From assembly GCF_016595675.1 (NCBI RefSeq), contig NZ_JAENJH010000003.1, positions 744,001 through 808,000 of the forward strand: a DNA stretch of 64,000 bases, in the 5' to 3' direction. Positions 43,986 through 53,251 of the stretch are shown one piece after another (the first letter of the stretch is position 1; each line of letters opens with the position of its first letter). A program made the translations under genes and the position numbers. Under the pieces are notes generated by a model, which worked only from the letters and a program-made list of their open reading frames with translations, had not been told where the DNA came from and did no database searches. The stretch comes from Prauserella cavernicola. Lineage in GTDB: Bacteria; Actinomycetota; Actinomycetes; Mycobacteriales; Pseudonocardiaceae.

Positions 43986-46541
43986 ATGAGAGCAGTCCGC
44001 CGGTTCACGGTGCACGCACGGGTGCCTGATCAGTTGTCGGGCCTGACGGCGCTCGCGACCAACCTGCGCTGGACATGGCATCCGCCGACGCGTGACCTGT
44101 TCGCCTCCATGGACGACGCCCTCTTCCGGCGCATCCGGGATCCGCTGCGCATGCTCACGGAGATCCCCGCCGCGCGGCTGGAGGAGCTCGCCGCCGACGA
44201 GGCCTTCCTGGCCAGGACGCGGGACGCGATCGAGGACCTCGAGCGCTACCTCACCGAGCCACGCTGGTTCCAGCGCAGGGCCGACGGCGACGAGAACGGC
44301 CACCGGGCGCCCGCCGCGGTCGCGTACTTCTCGATGGAGTTCGGCGTCCATGAGGCGTTGCCGAACTACTCGGGTGGGCTCGGTGTCCTCGCGGGCGACC
44401 ACCTCAAGGCCGCCTCCGATCTCGGGGTGCCGATGATCGGGGTGGGGCCGCTGTACCGCGCGGGCTACTTCCGGCAGTCGCTGTCGCTGGACGGCTGGCA
44501 GATCGAGCACTACCCGGTGATCGACCCGAGCGGGCTGCCGCTGGAGCCGCTCACCGAACCCTCGGGCGAGCCGGTGCTCGTGCGCGTGGCGATGCCGGGC
44601 GGCCGCGAACTGCGGGCCCACATCTGGAAGGCCAGCGTCGGCAGGGTGCCGCTGCTATTGCTCGACACCGACGTCGAGGGCAACGACGACGACCTGCGCG
44701 GCGTCACCGACCGGCTCTACGGCGGCGACGCCAACCACCGCATCCGGCAGGAGATCCTGGCCGGCATCGGCGGGATGCGCGCGGTGCGCCGCTACTGCGA
44801 GCTCACCGGCCACCCGCAGCCGGAGGTGTTCCACACCAATGAGGGCCACGCCGGGTTCCTCGGCCTGGAGCGCGCTCGCGAGATCCTCTCCACCGGAGAC
44901 CTGACCTTCGACGAGGCGCTGTCCGCCGTGCGTGCGGGCACCGTGTTCACCACGCACACCCCGGTCTCGGCCGGCATCGACCGGTTCCCCGTCGACCTCG
45001 TGCAGCACTACTTCGGCGACGGCAGGCTGCTGCCGAACGTCGACCCGAGGCGCGTGCTCGCGCTCGGCGCCGAGGACAACCCCGGCATGTTCAACATGGC
45101 CCACATGGGACTGCGGCTGGCGCAGCGGGCCAATGGCGTCTCGGCGCTGCACGGCAGGGTGTCGCGGCGGATGTTCGCGAACCTCTGGCCCGGGTTCGAC
45201 GCCCCCGAGGTGCCGATCAGCGCGGTGACCAACGGCGTGCACGGACCCACGTGGGTGGCCAGGGAGATGAGCGCGCTGCTCGGCGGAAGCGACGAGGAGT
45301 GGGGCCACGACGGGCACGACTCCGGCATCGACGAGTCGGTGACCGACGACCAGCTGTGGGAGCTGCGGCGCGAACTGCGCAGCAACCTGGTGGCCGAGGT
45401 GCGCCGCCGCGCGCGCGACGCGTGGCTGCAGCGTGGCGCCTCGGCGCTGGAGCTGGGCTGGACAGAGCGGATCTTCGACCCGGACGTGCTGACCGTCGGC
45501 TTCGCCAGGCGCGTGCCCACCTACAAGCGGCTGACGCTGATGCTGCGCGACCCGGAGCGTCTGCGCGCTCTGCTGCTCGACGACAAGCGGCCGATCCAGG
45601 TCGTGGTCGCGGGCAAGTCGCACCCCGCCGACGAGGGCGGCAAGGCACTCATCCAGCAGATCGTGCGGTTCGTCGACGACCCCGCCGTGCGCGAGCGCAT
45701 CGTCTTCCTGCCCGACTACGGCATGTCGATGGCGCGCTACCTCTACCGTGGCTGCGACGTCTGGCTGAACAACCCGACCCGGCCGCTCGAGGCCTGCGGC
45801 ACGTCGGGGATGAAGGCCGCGCTCAACGGCTGCCTCAACCTGTCCATCAGGGACGGCTGGTGGGACGAGTACTACGACGGCAGCAACGGCTGGGCCATCC
45901 CGACGGCCGACGGCGTCAGCGACCCGCTGCTGCGCGACGACCTGGAGTCCTCCGCGCTGTACGACCTGCTCGGCCAGCAGATCGCGCCGCTGTTCTACGA
46001 CCGCGACGCGTCCGGCGTGCCCAAGGGCTGGATGTCGATGATCTGGCACACGCTGCGCACGCTGGGCCCGCGCGTGCAGGCCTCGCGGATGGTGCGCGAG
46101 TACGTGGAGTCCTACTACCTGCCGGCGGCGACGACCGTGGCCGCAGCCAGCGAGCACGGCTACGCGGGTTCCCGGGAGCTCGCGCGGTACCGGAACCGGC
46201 TGGACCTCTCGTGGAACCGCGTGCGCGTGCTCGACACCGAGCTGGTGGTGGAGGGCACCGACGCTCTCGTGGTGGGCGGTGACGTGCGGGTGCGGGCCGG
46301 GATAGACTTGGCCGGTCTCGACGAGTCCGAAGTGGACGTCCAGGTGGTGGTCGGCAGGGTCGGTGACACCGACGACATGCAGGACGTGGTGACCGTGCCG
46401 ATGCGCCCCTCGGGCCGCGGTGTGTTCGACGCCACGTTGCGGTTGCCGCACGCGGGCGCGCTGGGATACACGGTGCGGGTGCTGCCCAGACATCGCCTGC
46501 TCGCGAGCCCGGCCGAGCTGGGAAAGGTGGTCCACGCGTGA
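43986..46541 (+). CDS. glgP: Alpha-glucan (glycogen) phosphorylase
   Basis: An 851-residue phosphorylase of the alpha-glucan family (the 850-residue kind with an N-terminal DUF3417 region: VPDQLSGLTALATNLRWTWHPPTRDLF). It phosphorolyses glycogen/maltodextrin to glucose-1-phosphate. Motifs: YFSMEFGVHEALPNYSGGLGVLAGDHLKAASDLG, HTNEGHAGF, FARRVPTYKR, and the PLP-region ACGTSGMKAALNG. ATG 43986 is chosen on homology; an upstream start is out of family. A short ABC gene follows. Confidence 0.92.
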   Translation: MRAVRRFTVHARVPDQLSGLTALATNLRWTWHPPTRDLFASMDDALFRRIRDPLRMLTEIPAARLEELAADEAFLARTRDAIEDLERYLTEPRWFQRRADGDENGHRAPAAVAYFSMEFGVHEALPNYSGGLGVLAGDHLKAASDLGVPMIGVGPLYRAGYFRQSLSLDGWQIEHYPVIDPSGLPLEPLTEPSGEPVLVRVAMPGGRELRAHIWKASVGRVPLLLLDTDVEGNDDDLRGVTDRLYGGDANHRIRQEILAGIGGMRAVRRYCELTGHPQPEVFHTNEGHAGFLGLERAREILSTGDLTFDEALSAVRAGTVFTTHTPVSAGIDRFPVDLVQHYFGDGRLLPNVDPRRVLALGAEDNPGMFNMAHMGLRLAQRANGVSALHGRVSRRMFANLWPGFDAPEVPISAVTNGVHGPTWVAREMSALLGGSDEEWGHDGHDSGIDESVTDDQLWELRRELRSNLVAEVRRRARDAWLQRGASALELGWTERIFDPDVLTVGFARRVPTYKRLTLMLRDPERLRALLLDDKRPIQVVVAGKSHPADEGGKALIQQIVRFVDDPAVRERIVFLPDYGMSMARYLYRGCDVWLNNPTRPLEACGTSGMKAALNGCLNLSIRDGWWDEYYDGSNGWAIPTADGVSDPLLRDDLESSALYDLLGQQIAPLFYDRDASGVPKGWMSMIWHTLRTLGPRVQASRMVREYVESYYLPAATTVAAASEHGYAGSRELARYRNRLDLSWNRVRVLDTELVVEGTDALVVGGDVRVRAGIDLAGLDESEVDVQVVVGRVGDTDDMQDVVTVPMRPSGRGVFDATLRLPHAGALGYTVRVLPRHRLLASPAELGKVVHA

Positions 46542-46581
46542 GGCGGGGCCGTGCACGCGGGGCCGTGGTGAGTCGGTGACA

Positions 46582-47397
46582 ATGGCCCATGTGAACTCGG
46601 TGCAGGAGAACCTTGACGATCTCGTGGTCCACATGTCCGGTGTCGAGGTCAGGAGGGGCGGCAACAAGCTGCTCGCCGACTTCGACTGGTCGGTGGAGCT
46701 CGACGAGCGCTGGGTGGTGCTCGGTCCCAACGGGGCGGGCAAGACCACGCTGCTCAAGCTCGCCGCCGCCGAGCTGCACCCGACCAACGGCGTCGTGCAC
46801 GTGCTGGGCGAGCGCCTCGGCCGGGTCGACGTCTTCGAGCTGCGGCCCCGCATCGGGTTCACGTCCGCGGCGGTCAACGGGCGCGTCCCTCCCGAGGAGA
46901 AGGTGCTCGACGTGGTGGTCAGCGCCGGTTACGCGGTGCTCGGCCGCTGGCGCGAGAGCTACGACGCGCTTGACACCGAACGCGCCGAGGAACTGCTCGC
47001 CGCGCTGGGCATCGGGCACCTCGCGACGCGGATGTACGGCACGCTGTCCGAGGGCGAGCGCAAGCGCACGCTGATCGCCAGGTCGCTGATGACCGACCCG
47101 GAGATGCTGCTGCTCGACGAGCCGGCCGCCGGGCTCGACCTCGGCGGCCGTGAGGACCTGGTGGCCCGGTTGTCGTCGCTCGCGTTCGACCCGGACGCGC
47201 CGGCGATGGTGCTGGTGACCCACCACGTCGAGGAGATCCCGCCCGGCTTCACCCACGCCCTGCTGCTGGCCGACGGCCGCGCAGTGGCCGCGGGCCTCGT
47301 CGACGACGTGTTGACGAGCGAGAACCTGTCGGAGACCTTCGGGCAGGACCTGCTGCTCGAACGCTCGGGTGATCGCTTCTTCGCCCGGCGGCGGTAA
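46582..47397 (+). CDS. ABC transporter ATP-binding protein (molybdate/iron-type)
   Basis: A 271-residue stand-alone ABC ATPase: Walker A GPNGAGKTT, signature LSEGERKRTLIARSL, Walker B EMLLLDEPAAGLD and switch H-loop VLVTHHVEEIPPGF. The LSEGE signature and the HHVEEI motif recall the ModF/YlmA-like group. No permease or binding protein lies next to it, so it may work in a non-transport role or with a distant partner. GTG 46576 is an alternative start two codons earlier. Confidence 0.85.
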   Translation: MAHVNSVQENLDDLVVHMSGVEVRRGGNKLLADFDWSVELDERWVVLGPNGAGKTTLLKLAAAELHPTNGVVHVLGERLGRVDVFELRPRIGFTSAAVNGRVPPEEKVLDVVVSAGYAVLGRWRESYDALDTERAEELLAALGIGHLATRMYGTLSEGERKRTLIARSLMTDPEMLLLDEPAAGLDLGGREDLVARLSSLAFDPDAPAMVLVTHHVEEIPPGFTHALLLADGRAVAAGLVDDVLTSENLSETFGQDLLLERSGDRFFARRR

Positions 47398-47431
47398 CGT
47401 CGGCGGGAAGCACCTAGTCAAGGAGGATGGC

Positions 47432-48211
47432 GTGGGCGAGTTCGTACGGCTCGAGGTCGAGGCGGGCGTCGGCACGATCCGGCTGGACCGGCCGCCGGTC
47501 AACGCACTGAACAACCAGGTGCAGGCCGAGCTCCGGGAGGCGGCCGAGGAGGCGGGCCGTCGCTCCGACGTCCGGGCCGTGATCCTCTACGGCGGCGAGA
47601 AGACCTTCGCGGGCGGCGCCGACATCAAGGAGATGGCCGCCAAGTCCTATCCGGAGATCTCCCAGTTCGGCGCGGAGCTGACGGCCTCGCTGACCGCGCT
47701 CGCCGAGCTGCCGAAGCCCACGGTCGCCGCCGTCACCGGTTACGCGCTGGGCGGTGGGCTGGAGCTGGCGCTCACCGCCGACCGCCGCGTGATCGGCGAC
47801 AACGTCAAGGTCGGTCAGCCCGAGATCCAGCTCGGCATCATCCCCGGCGCGGGTGGCACGCAGCGCCTCACGCGGCTGGTGGGGCCGAGCAAGGCCAAGG
47901 ACCTGATCTACACCGGGCGCTTCGTCAAGGCCGAGGAGGCGCTGGCGATCGGCCTGGTCGACGAGGTCGTCGCGCCCGACGACGTCTACACCGCCGCGCA
48001 CACGTGGGCGGCGCAGTTCGCGAACGGTCCCGCCGTGGCGCTGCGCGCCGCGAAGGCCGCCATCGACGGCGGCCTCGACATGGACCTGCGCAACGGGCTC
48101 AAGCTCGAGACGCACCTGTTCACCGCGCTCTGGGCGACCGAGGACCAGACCACCGGCATGCAGTCGTTCATCGAGAACGGCCCCGGCAAGGCCACCTTCG
48201 AGGGGAAGTGA
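47432..48211 (+). CDS. Enoyl-CoA hydratase/isomerase
   Basis: A 259-residue crotonase-fold enzyme. Oxyanion-hole motifs are FAGGADIKEMAAKS and TGYALGGGLELALTAD, with a catalytic Glu in PEIQLGIIPGAGGTQRL. The usual second Glu lies in this last stretch. It hydrates trans-2-enoyl-CoA in fatty acid degradation (echA-like). GTG 47432 has AAGGAGGA upstream. It is followed by a methyltransferase gene one base beyond its stop. Confidence 0.9.
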   Translation: MGEFVRLEVEAGVGTIRLDRPPVNALNNQVQAELREAAEEAGRRSDVRAVILYGGEKTFAGGADIKEMAAKSYPEISQFGAELTASLTALAELPKPTVAAVTGYALGGGLELALTADRRVIGDNVKVGQPEIQLGIIPGAGGTQRLTRLVGPSKAKDLIYTGRFVKAEEALAIGLVDEVVAPDDVYTAAHTWAAQFANGPAVALRAAKAAIDGGLDMDLRNGLKLETHLFTALWATEDQTTGMQSFIENGPGKATFEGK

Positions 48212-48212
48212 C

Positions 48213-49190
48213 GTGACGGACGTGATCGACCCGGCGCCCAACCCGCACGCCAGCGCCGACGAGGTGCGCGCCGCCTACACCGACCCCAAGCTCGCCAACG
48301 TGCTCTACCACGACTGGGAGGCGGGCACCTACGACGAGAAGTGGTCGATCTCCTACGACGAGCGCTGCATCTCCTACGCCACCGACGTCTTCAACGCCGT
48401 CGCCGGCGAGCAGGACCAGCCCTACCCCACGGCGATGGAGCTGGGCAGCGGCACGGGGTTCTTCCTGCTGAACCTCATGCAGGGCGGCGTGATCAAGAAG
48501 GGCTCCGTCACCGACCTCTCACCGGGCATGGTGCAGGTGGCCCTGCGCAACGCCGAGCAGCTGGGTCTCGACGTGGACGGCCGGGTCGCCGACGCGGAGC
48601 GAATTCCCTACGAGGACAACAGTTTCGACCTCGTGGTCGGGCACGCGGTGCTGCACCACATCCCCGACGTGCAGGCCGCGTTCCGCGCGGTGCTGCGGGT
48701 GCTCAAGCCGGGCGGCCGGTTCGTCTTCGCGGGTGAGCCGACCAAGGTCGGTGACTTCTACGCCCGCAAGCTCGGCCAGCTGACCTGGTGGCTCACCACG
48801 AACGTCACCAAGCTGCCCGCGCTGCGCGAGTGGCGGCGGCCGCAGGAGGAGCTGGACGAGTCCTCGCAGGCCGCGGCGCTCGAGGCCGTGGTGGACCTGC
48901 ACACGTTCGACCCGTCGGAGCTGGAGCGCTCGGCGCTCGGCGCGGGCGCGGTGGACGTCAAGGCGGTGACCGACGAGTTCAGCGCGGCGCTGGTGGGCTG
49001 GCCGGTGCGCACGTTCGAGGCCGCCGTGCCGCAGGAGAAGCTCACCGTGCGCTGGCGGCTCTTCGCCTACCACATGTGGCTTCGACTGTCCGCTGTGGAC
49101 AAGAAGCTGCTGTCGAAGGTGCTGCCGCGTGAGCTCTTCTACAATGTGATGATCACCGGAACCAAGCCGCCCGCGGCGACGGGACTGTAG
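48213..49190 (+). CDS. Class I SAM-dependent methyltransferase
   Basis: A 325-residue protein. SAM motif I is AMELGSGTGFFLLNLM, motif II TDLSPGMVQVALRNA, and motif III VGHAVLHHIPDV; the GGRFVFAGEP strand follows. It fits the methyltransf_11 group, with an unusually long C-terminal tail of about 140 residues. Methyl acceptor unknown. It starts with GTG, two bases from the hydratase stop, and is followed directly by the THUMP-like gene, so the three are one operon. Confidence 0.85.
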   Translation: MTDVIDPAPNPHASADEVRAAYTDPKLANVLYHDWEAGTYDEKWSISYDERCISYATDVFNAVAGEQDQPYPTAMELGSGTGFFLLNLMQGGVIKKGSVTDLSPGMVQVALRNAEQLGLDVDGRVADAERIPYEDNSFDLVVGHAVLHHIPDVQAAFRAVLRVLKPGGRFVFAGEPTKVGDFYARKLGQLTWWLTTNVTKLPALREWRRPQEELDESSQAAALEAVVDLHTFDPSELERSALGAGAVDVKAVTDEFSAALVGWPVRTFEAAVPQEKLTVRWRLFAYHMWLRLSAVDKKLLSKVLPRELFYNVMITGTKPPAATGL

Positions 49191-50369
49191 TTGCCCTACG
49201 CCTTCTCGCTCGACGACGTCGCCTTTCTGCGATCGGAGCAGGGCGAGCGGGCGGTGGCGGCGTGCGCCGAACTGCCGCTGACCGACGCCACCCGCATCGC
49301 CGACGTCGGCACGGCGCGGCGGCTCGTCGGTGAGCGCTATGCCGCGGCGCTGGAAACGGTGGTGCTGCGCCGCAAGGCGGTGTCGAAGCTGGCCGGGCTG
49401 CCGGGCGCTGACCGGTGGCTGTTCACCGGGGACGCCCTGCAGCAGGCCAGCGCGGCGCCGGTCGCCGCCGTCCGCGCGCGGAGGCTCGCGGGGCGCGACG
49501 TCCACGACGTGACGTGCTCGATCGGCGCCGACCTGGTGGCGCTCGCCGGTGCCGCGGCGCGCTGCGTCGGGTCCGATGTGGACGAGGTGCGGCTCGCGAT
49601 GGCCGCGCACAACAGCGCGCGGTCCGGGGTGTCGCCGCTGCTGGTGCGCGCCGACGCACTGCGTCCGGTGACGCGCAACTGTGTGGTGGTGGCCGATCCG
49701 GCGCGCAGGGACTCCTCCGGGCGGCGCACGTGGCGGCCCGAGGACTTCGTGCCCGCGCTCGACGAGCTCGCCCGCGCCTGCGCCGGGCGCGACCTGGTGG
49801 TCAAGTGCGCGCCCGGACTCGACCCCGCCGCCGTGCCGTGGGCGCGCGAGGTGGAGCTCGTCTCGCTCGACGGCCAGGTGCGCGAGGCGTGTCTGTGGAG
49901 TGAGGGGCTGGCCACCGTCGGGCGCAGGGCGACGGTGCTGCGTTCTGACGGGACACAGTGGACGGTGACCGACGCCGAGCCCGACGACGTTCCGGTGGGC
50001 GAGCCGGGGGAGTGGATCGTCGACCCCGACGGCGCGGTGGTGCGGGCGGGGCTCGTGCGGCACTACGCGGCGCGGCACGGGCTGTGGCAGCTCGACGAGC
50101 GCATCGCCTACCTCACTGGTGACGAGCCGCCTCCGGGCGTGCGTGCGTTCCGGGTGCTGGAGTTCGAGAACTACAGCGAGAAGGCTCTGCGCGCCACGTT
50201 GCGCAGGCACGACATCGGCAGGGTCGAGATCCTCGTGCGCGGCCTCGACATCGACCCGAACACGTTGCGGCGCAGGCTCAAGCCGAAGGGCTCAGGCGAG
50301 GCGAGCGTGGTGCTGACGCGCATAGGCCGCACCCCAACGTCCTTCCTCTGCCGAGCAGAACGCCCCTAA
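49191..50369 (+). CDS. THUMP-like methyltransferase (class I SAM)
   Basis: A 392-residue protein of the actinobacterial THUMP-like type. The central SAM part includes VHDVTCSIGADLVALAG, GSDVDEVRLAMAAHN and VVADPARRDSSGRRTWRPEDF; the C-terminal domain (from about 310) shows FRVLEFENYSEKALRATLRRHDIGRVEILVRGLDIDPNTLRRRL, the THUMP-like domain. Role unknown, probably RNA modification. The start is TTG at 49191, directly adjoining the stop of the preceding gene. Confidence 0.82.
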   Translation: MPYAFSLDDVAFLRSEQGERAVAACAELPLTDATRIADVGTARRLVGERYAAALETVVLRRKAVSKLAGLPGADRWLFTGDALQQASAAPVAAVRARRLAGRDVHDVTCSIGADLVALAGAAARCVGSDVDEVRLAMAAHNSARSGVSPLLVRADALRPVTRNCVVVADPARRDSSGRRTWRPEDFVPALDELARACAGRDLVVKCAPGLDPAAVPWAREVELVSLDGQVREACLWSEGLATVGRRATVLRSDGTQWTVTDAEPDDVPVGEPGEWIVDPDGAVVRAGLVRHYAARHGLWQLDERIAYLTGDEPPPGVRAFRVLEFENYSEKALRATLRRHDIGRVEILVRGLDIDPNTLRRRLKPKGSGEASVVLTRIGRTPTSFLCRAERP

Positions 50370-50377
50370 GGCACTCC

Positions 50378-50688
50378 GCGAGTCCCCCGCTCCAGCCCGC
50401 GAGTCCCCCGCTCAGGGCGGCGAGTTGCGCACTCAGGGCCGCGAGTGGCGCGTTCTCGACTGCGAGATGTGCACTCCGGCGCGCGAGTCGTGCACACCCG
50501 ACTGCGAGTTGCGCGTTCTGGCGGCCTGCCATGCCTCGCCCACTCGCGTGTCGTGCGCTCACCACGTTCGCGGTGCGAGTGGGAGTGCCGGATCGGGAGA
50601 CTCGCGAACCTGAACGCGGGACTCGCGGGCCGGAGCGGGGAACTCGCGGTCTGGAGCGGGGGACTCGCGGTTCTAGTGCATGACTCGC
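50378..50688. repeat. 21-bp-phased GCGAGT repeat array with inverted second half
   Basis: Seven forward units start GCGAGT (or GCGAGA) at 50378, 50399, 50420, 50441, 50462, 50483 and 50504, each exactly 21 bp apart; the consensus is roughly GCGAGT-nnYGCRYTC-nnGnC. After a mixed spacer with ACTCGC at 50542 and GCGAGT at 50575, five inverted units (ACTCGC) start at 50600, 50621, 50642, 50663 and 50683. The first unit's GCGAGTCCCCCGCTCCAG is exactly the complement of 50651-50668. No CRISPR-like unique spacers. Similar GCGAGT repeats occur between genes in Pseudonocardiaceae, as I recall. Confidence 0.8.
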
Positions 50689-50781
50689 GGATTGGGTCCC
50701 GGACGGTGCCCACTGCGTGGACTGGGTCAGCGTTCCCGCCGCGGACTGGCCGTACCTGCGCCCCGGTCCCGCCGACCGGTG

Positions 50782-50913
50782 GGCTGGCAGCAAGGCGCAC
50801 ACGTCCCGGTTCCCGCGGCCGTGCTGCGGCCGGGGCGGAACACGCTGACGCTGGGCAAGACCGCGGGCTCGTGGCACGCCTACGACGCGCTCGGGGTGTT
50901 CGAACCGGCGTGA
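50782..50913 (+). pseudogene. C-terminal remnant of a polysaccharide lyase-like protein
   Basis: 43 codons ending in TGA read QGAHVPVPAAVLRPGRNTLT then LGKTAGSWHAYDALGVFEPA. This looks like the last beta-sandwich strand pair of rhamnogalacturonate-lyase-type or glycosidase accessory domains (PxxxLRxGxNTLTL ... YDAL). The upstream part is in other frames or absent, and the repeat array begins 100 bases before it, so only the tail remains. Confidence 0.4.
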
Positions 50914-50914
50914 C

Positions 50915-51802
50915 TCAGCTCGTGGCACCGCGGAGGAAGGCGTCGCGTGCCTCGGAGCCGATGTGCTGAGGCCACAGTGCGTGCAGCGGGACGTGCACGT
51001 GCGGCTCCAGCGTGAGGACCTTGACGCGGCCGCCCGCCGCGAGCCCGGGTGCCACGGTGACGAAGGCGATGTGACCGGTACCGATCACGGCGGTCTCCGG
51101 CGGTGTGCCCTGGATCGGGTTGCGCAGCAGCCTCGGCTCGAATCCGGCCTGACGGCAGTGGTCCACGAGCAGGTCGGTGTAGCCGGAGCGGCCGGGGTGC
51201 CCCCAGACCATCACGGTCTCGTCGGCGAGCGCCGCGAGCCGGACCGAGTCGTTGTCCGCGAGGTGGTGGTCGGTGGCGACGGCGACGTGCAGCCGGCGCT
51301 GGTCGATCGTGCTGTGCGACAGCCCCCGTTCCGGGGTCATGGCCCGGCACAGCCCGAGGTCCAGGTCACCGGCGAGCAGCTGTTCGCTGAGCTCGTCCGG
51401 ATAGCGCTGGTTGACGTGGGTGGACAGTTCGGGGTGGATGGCGTGGACCCGCCGGATCAGGGCGGTGACCTCGTCGCCCGTGACCGCGGGCGTGTGCCCG
51501 ATGCGCAGCGTCTCGGCCTCGGCACGCCCGATCCGGCGCGCGCGCCGCACGGCGGATCGGGCGATACCGTGCAGCACGCGCGCGTCGTCGATCAGGGCTT
51601 GTCCCGCGGGCAGCACCGTGACGGCGTTGCCGCCCCGGTCGAGCAGGTCCACCCCCACCTCGCGTTCCAGCGCGCGGATCGAGCTGGAAAGAGCTTGCTG
51701 GGACAGGTGCAGCCGCCGGGCCGCGCGGGTGAAGGTGCCCTCCTCCGCGATCGCGACGAGATGCTCGAGCTTGCGCAGATCCAGTCCCAACTCGGTGTCC
51801 AT
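50915..51802 (-). CDS. LysR family transcriptional regulator
   Basis: A 295-residue LysR regulator. The HTH reads LRKLEHLVAIAEEGTFTRAARRLHLSQQALSSSIRALEREVGVDLLDRGG. The substrate-binding part has TLRIGHTPAVTGDEVTALIRR and DLDLGLCRAMTPE. It lies 28 bases downstream of an SDR gene on the same strand; both are probably one operon, unusual for LysR, which is normally divergent from its target. Confidence 0.9.
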   Translation of the reverse strand: MDTELGLDLRKLEHLVAIAEEGTFTRAARRLHLSQQALSSSIRALEREVGVDLLDRGGNAVTVLPAGQALIDDARVLHGIARSAVRRARRIGRAEAETLRIGHTPAVTGDEVTALIRRVHAIHPELSTHVNQRYPDELSEQLLAGDLDLGLCRAMTPERGLSHSTIDQRRLHVAVATDHHLADNDSVRLAALADETVMVWGHPGRSGYTDLLVDHCRQAGFEPRLLRNPIQGTPPETAVIGTGHIAFVTVAPGLAAGGRVKVLTLEPHVHVPLHALWPQHIGSEARDAFLRGATS

Positions 51803-51830
51803 CCTTCCCCTGGCTCAGGACCAGGGTGCC

Positions 51831-52580
51831 TCAGCGGGTGGTGTAGCCGCCGTTGGGGAACAGTGTCTGCCCGGTGAACCACCAGCCCTCGGTGGACAGG
51901 AACCGCACGATCGGGGCGATGTCGGAGATGCGGGTGAGCTGATTGCCCAGTGCCTGCGACTTGTGGAACTCCACCCGTTCCGGTGTCTCCTGTGGATAGA
52001 AGAACGGGGTGTCCATCGGTCCGGGAGCGACGGTGTTGACCGAGATGCCCCTGTCCGCGAACTCCTTGGCTGCCGCCCGGGTGAAGTGTTCGAGCGGCGC
52101 CTTGCCTCCGGCGTAGGTGGAGTAGCCGTCGGTGAACGCCGCCAGCAGCGACGTGCCGAGGCTGATGATCTTGCCGTTGTCGTTGAGCCGCCGCCCGGCC
52201 TCCTGGATGAAGAAGTACGCGGCCTTGGCGTTGATGCCGAACATCTGGTCGTACTCGGCCTCTGTCGTCTCCAGGATCGGCTTGCGCAGCACCATCCCGG
52301 TGGTGTTGACAGCGAGGTCGACGCCGCCGAAGGTGTCGACCGCCGTGTCGAACAACCGGCGCACGTCGGCGACTCGCGTCAGGTCGCCCTGGACCGCGAT
52401 CGCGTCCCTGCCGGACTCCTTGACCGCACCAACCGTCTGCTCGGCGTCGCTCGCGGAGGCGTCACCGTGGTAGTGCACCACGATGTTGGCGCCGTCCTCG
52501 GCGAAGGTCGTGGACAGCAGCCCACCCAGGTTCTTCGCGCCGCCCGCGATGATCGCGACCTTGTCCCGCAACTGGGGCAT
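51831..52580 (-). CDS. Short-chain dehydrogenase/reductase
   Basis: A 249-residue SDR. The cofactor motif is IIAGGAKNLGGLLS (TGxxxGxG replaced by a variant), then VAVNTTGM (NNAG equivalent), the catalytic Ser in KIISLGTSLL and YSTYAGGKAPLEHF with Tyr and Lys of YxxxK. The C-terminal NTVAPGPMDTPFF fits. It reduces or oxidises an unknown alcohol/ketone with NAD(P)H. AAGGAG precedes ATG 52580. It precedes the LysR gene. Confidence 0.88.
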   Translation of the reverse strand: MPQLRDKVAIIAGGAKNLGGLLSTTFAEDGANIVVHYHGDASASDAEQTVGAVKESGRDAIAVQGDLTRVADVRRLFDTAVDTFGGVDLAVNTTGMVLRKPILETTEAEYDQMFGINAKAAYFFIQEAGRRLNDNGKIISLGTSLLAAFTDGYSTYAGGKAPLEHFTRAAAKEFADRGISVNTVAPGPMDTPFFYPQETPERVEFHKSQALGNQLTRISDIAPIVRFLSTEGWWFTGQTLFPNGGYTTR

Positions 52581-52704
52581 GGTTCGTCGGCTCCTTGTCG
52601 TTCGGGTTCCTCGCACCGAACGTAGGAGGCAGGCTCGGGCGCGGTAAAACACGAAGTTCGGGTGGCCCGACAAGTCCGATCGATAACCGCAGGCAGCCGC
52701 CCGA

Positions 52705-53184
52705 TCAGCCGCGTGGCTTGGCGACCTCGTCGAGGTTCGCCCAGCCCGGCCGCACCCCGGACCAGTCACCCTTGCCCGACAGCACCGCGATGGACGACGT
52801 CTTGAGCGTGCAGCCGCGGCCCGCCAGTTCCGAGACGAAGTCCTCGAGCCCAGGGTTGTGGCCGATGAACAGCACGGTGCGCGCCTCGCCCGGCAGTTCA
52901 CGAGCGATCGCGGCCAGTGTTCCGGCCGAGGCGCCGTAGAGCCGCCCGTCGTGGGTCACCTCGGGTGGGGAGGCCAGTTCCCGCCGCACGAGGTGCCAGG
53001 TCTGGCGCGTCCGCTTGGCCGTCGAGCACAGCACGAGGTCGAAGGCGGGCACGTGGGCGCGCAGCCACTTTCCGGCCTCAGGAGCGTCGCGGCGGCCGCG
53101 TTCGGCCAGTGGGCGCTCCTCGTCGGCGACCCCGTAGGGCCAGTCGGACTTCGCGTGCCTGAGGATCACGAGTTCTCGTCGCAC
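52705..53184 (-). CDS. sixA: SixA-type phosphohistidine phosphatase
   Basis: A 159-residue histidine phosphatase. It has the catalytic RHAK motif (VILRHAKSDWP) with His10, a second His in LFIGHNPGLED, and CSTAKRTRQTW with the substrate-binding Arg. SixA relatives remove phosphate from phospho-His on signalling proteins. Cytoplasmic. It is divergent from the ArsR-GNAT gene and transcribed away from it. Confidence 0.88.
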   Translation of the reverse strand: MRRELVILRHAKSDWPYGVADEERPLAERGRRDAPEAGKWLRAHVPAFDLVLCSTAKRTRQTWHLVRRELASPPEVTHDGRLYGASAGTLAAIARELPGEARTVLFIGHNPGLEDFVSELAGRGCTLKTSSIAVLSGKGDWSGVRPGWANLDEVAKPRG

Positions 53185-53251
53185 GTGCCCATCGTCTCGT
53201 ATCGTTCGGGCGCTGTCGGCGGATTGCCCCCGAGATCATCCCCTGTCGATA

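Noticed and set aside
50378-50688. CRISPR array
   Set aside because: The 21-bp units are contiguous, diverged from one another and have no unique spacers; direction flips; no cas genes near.
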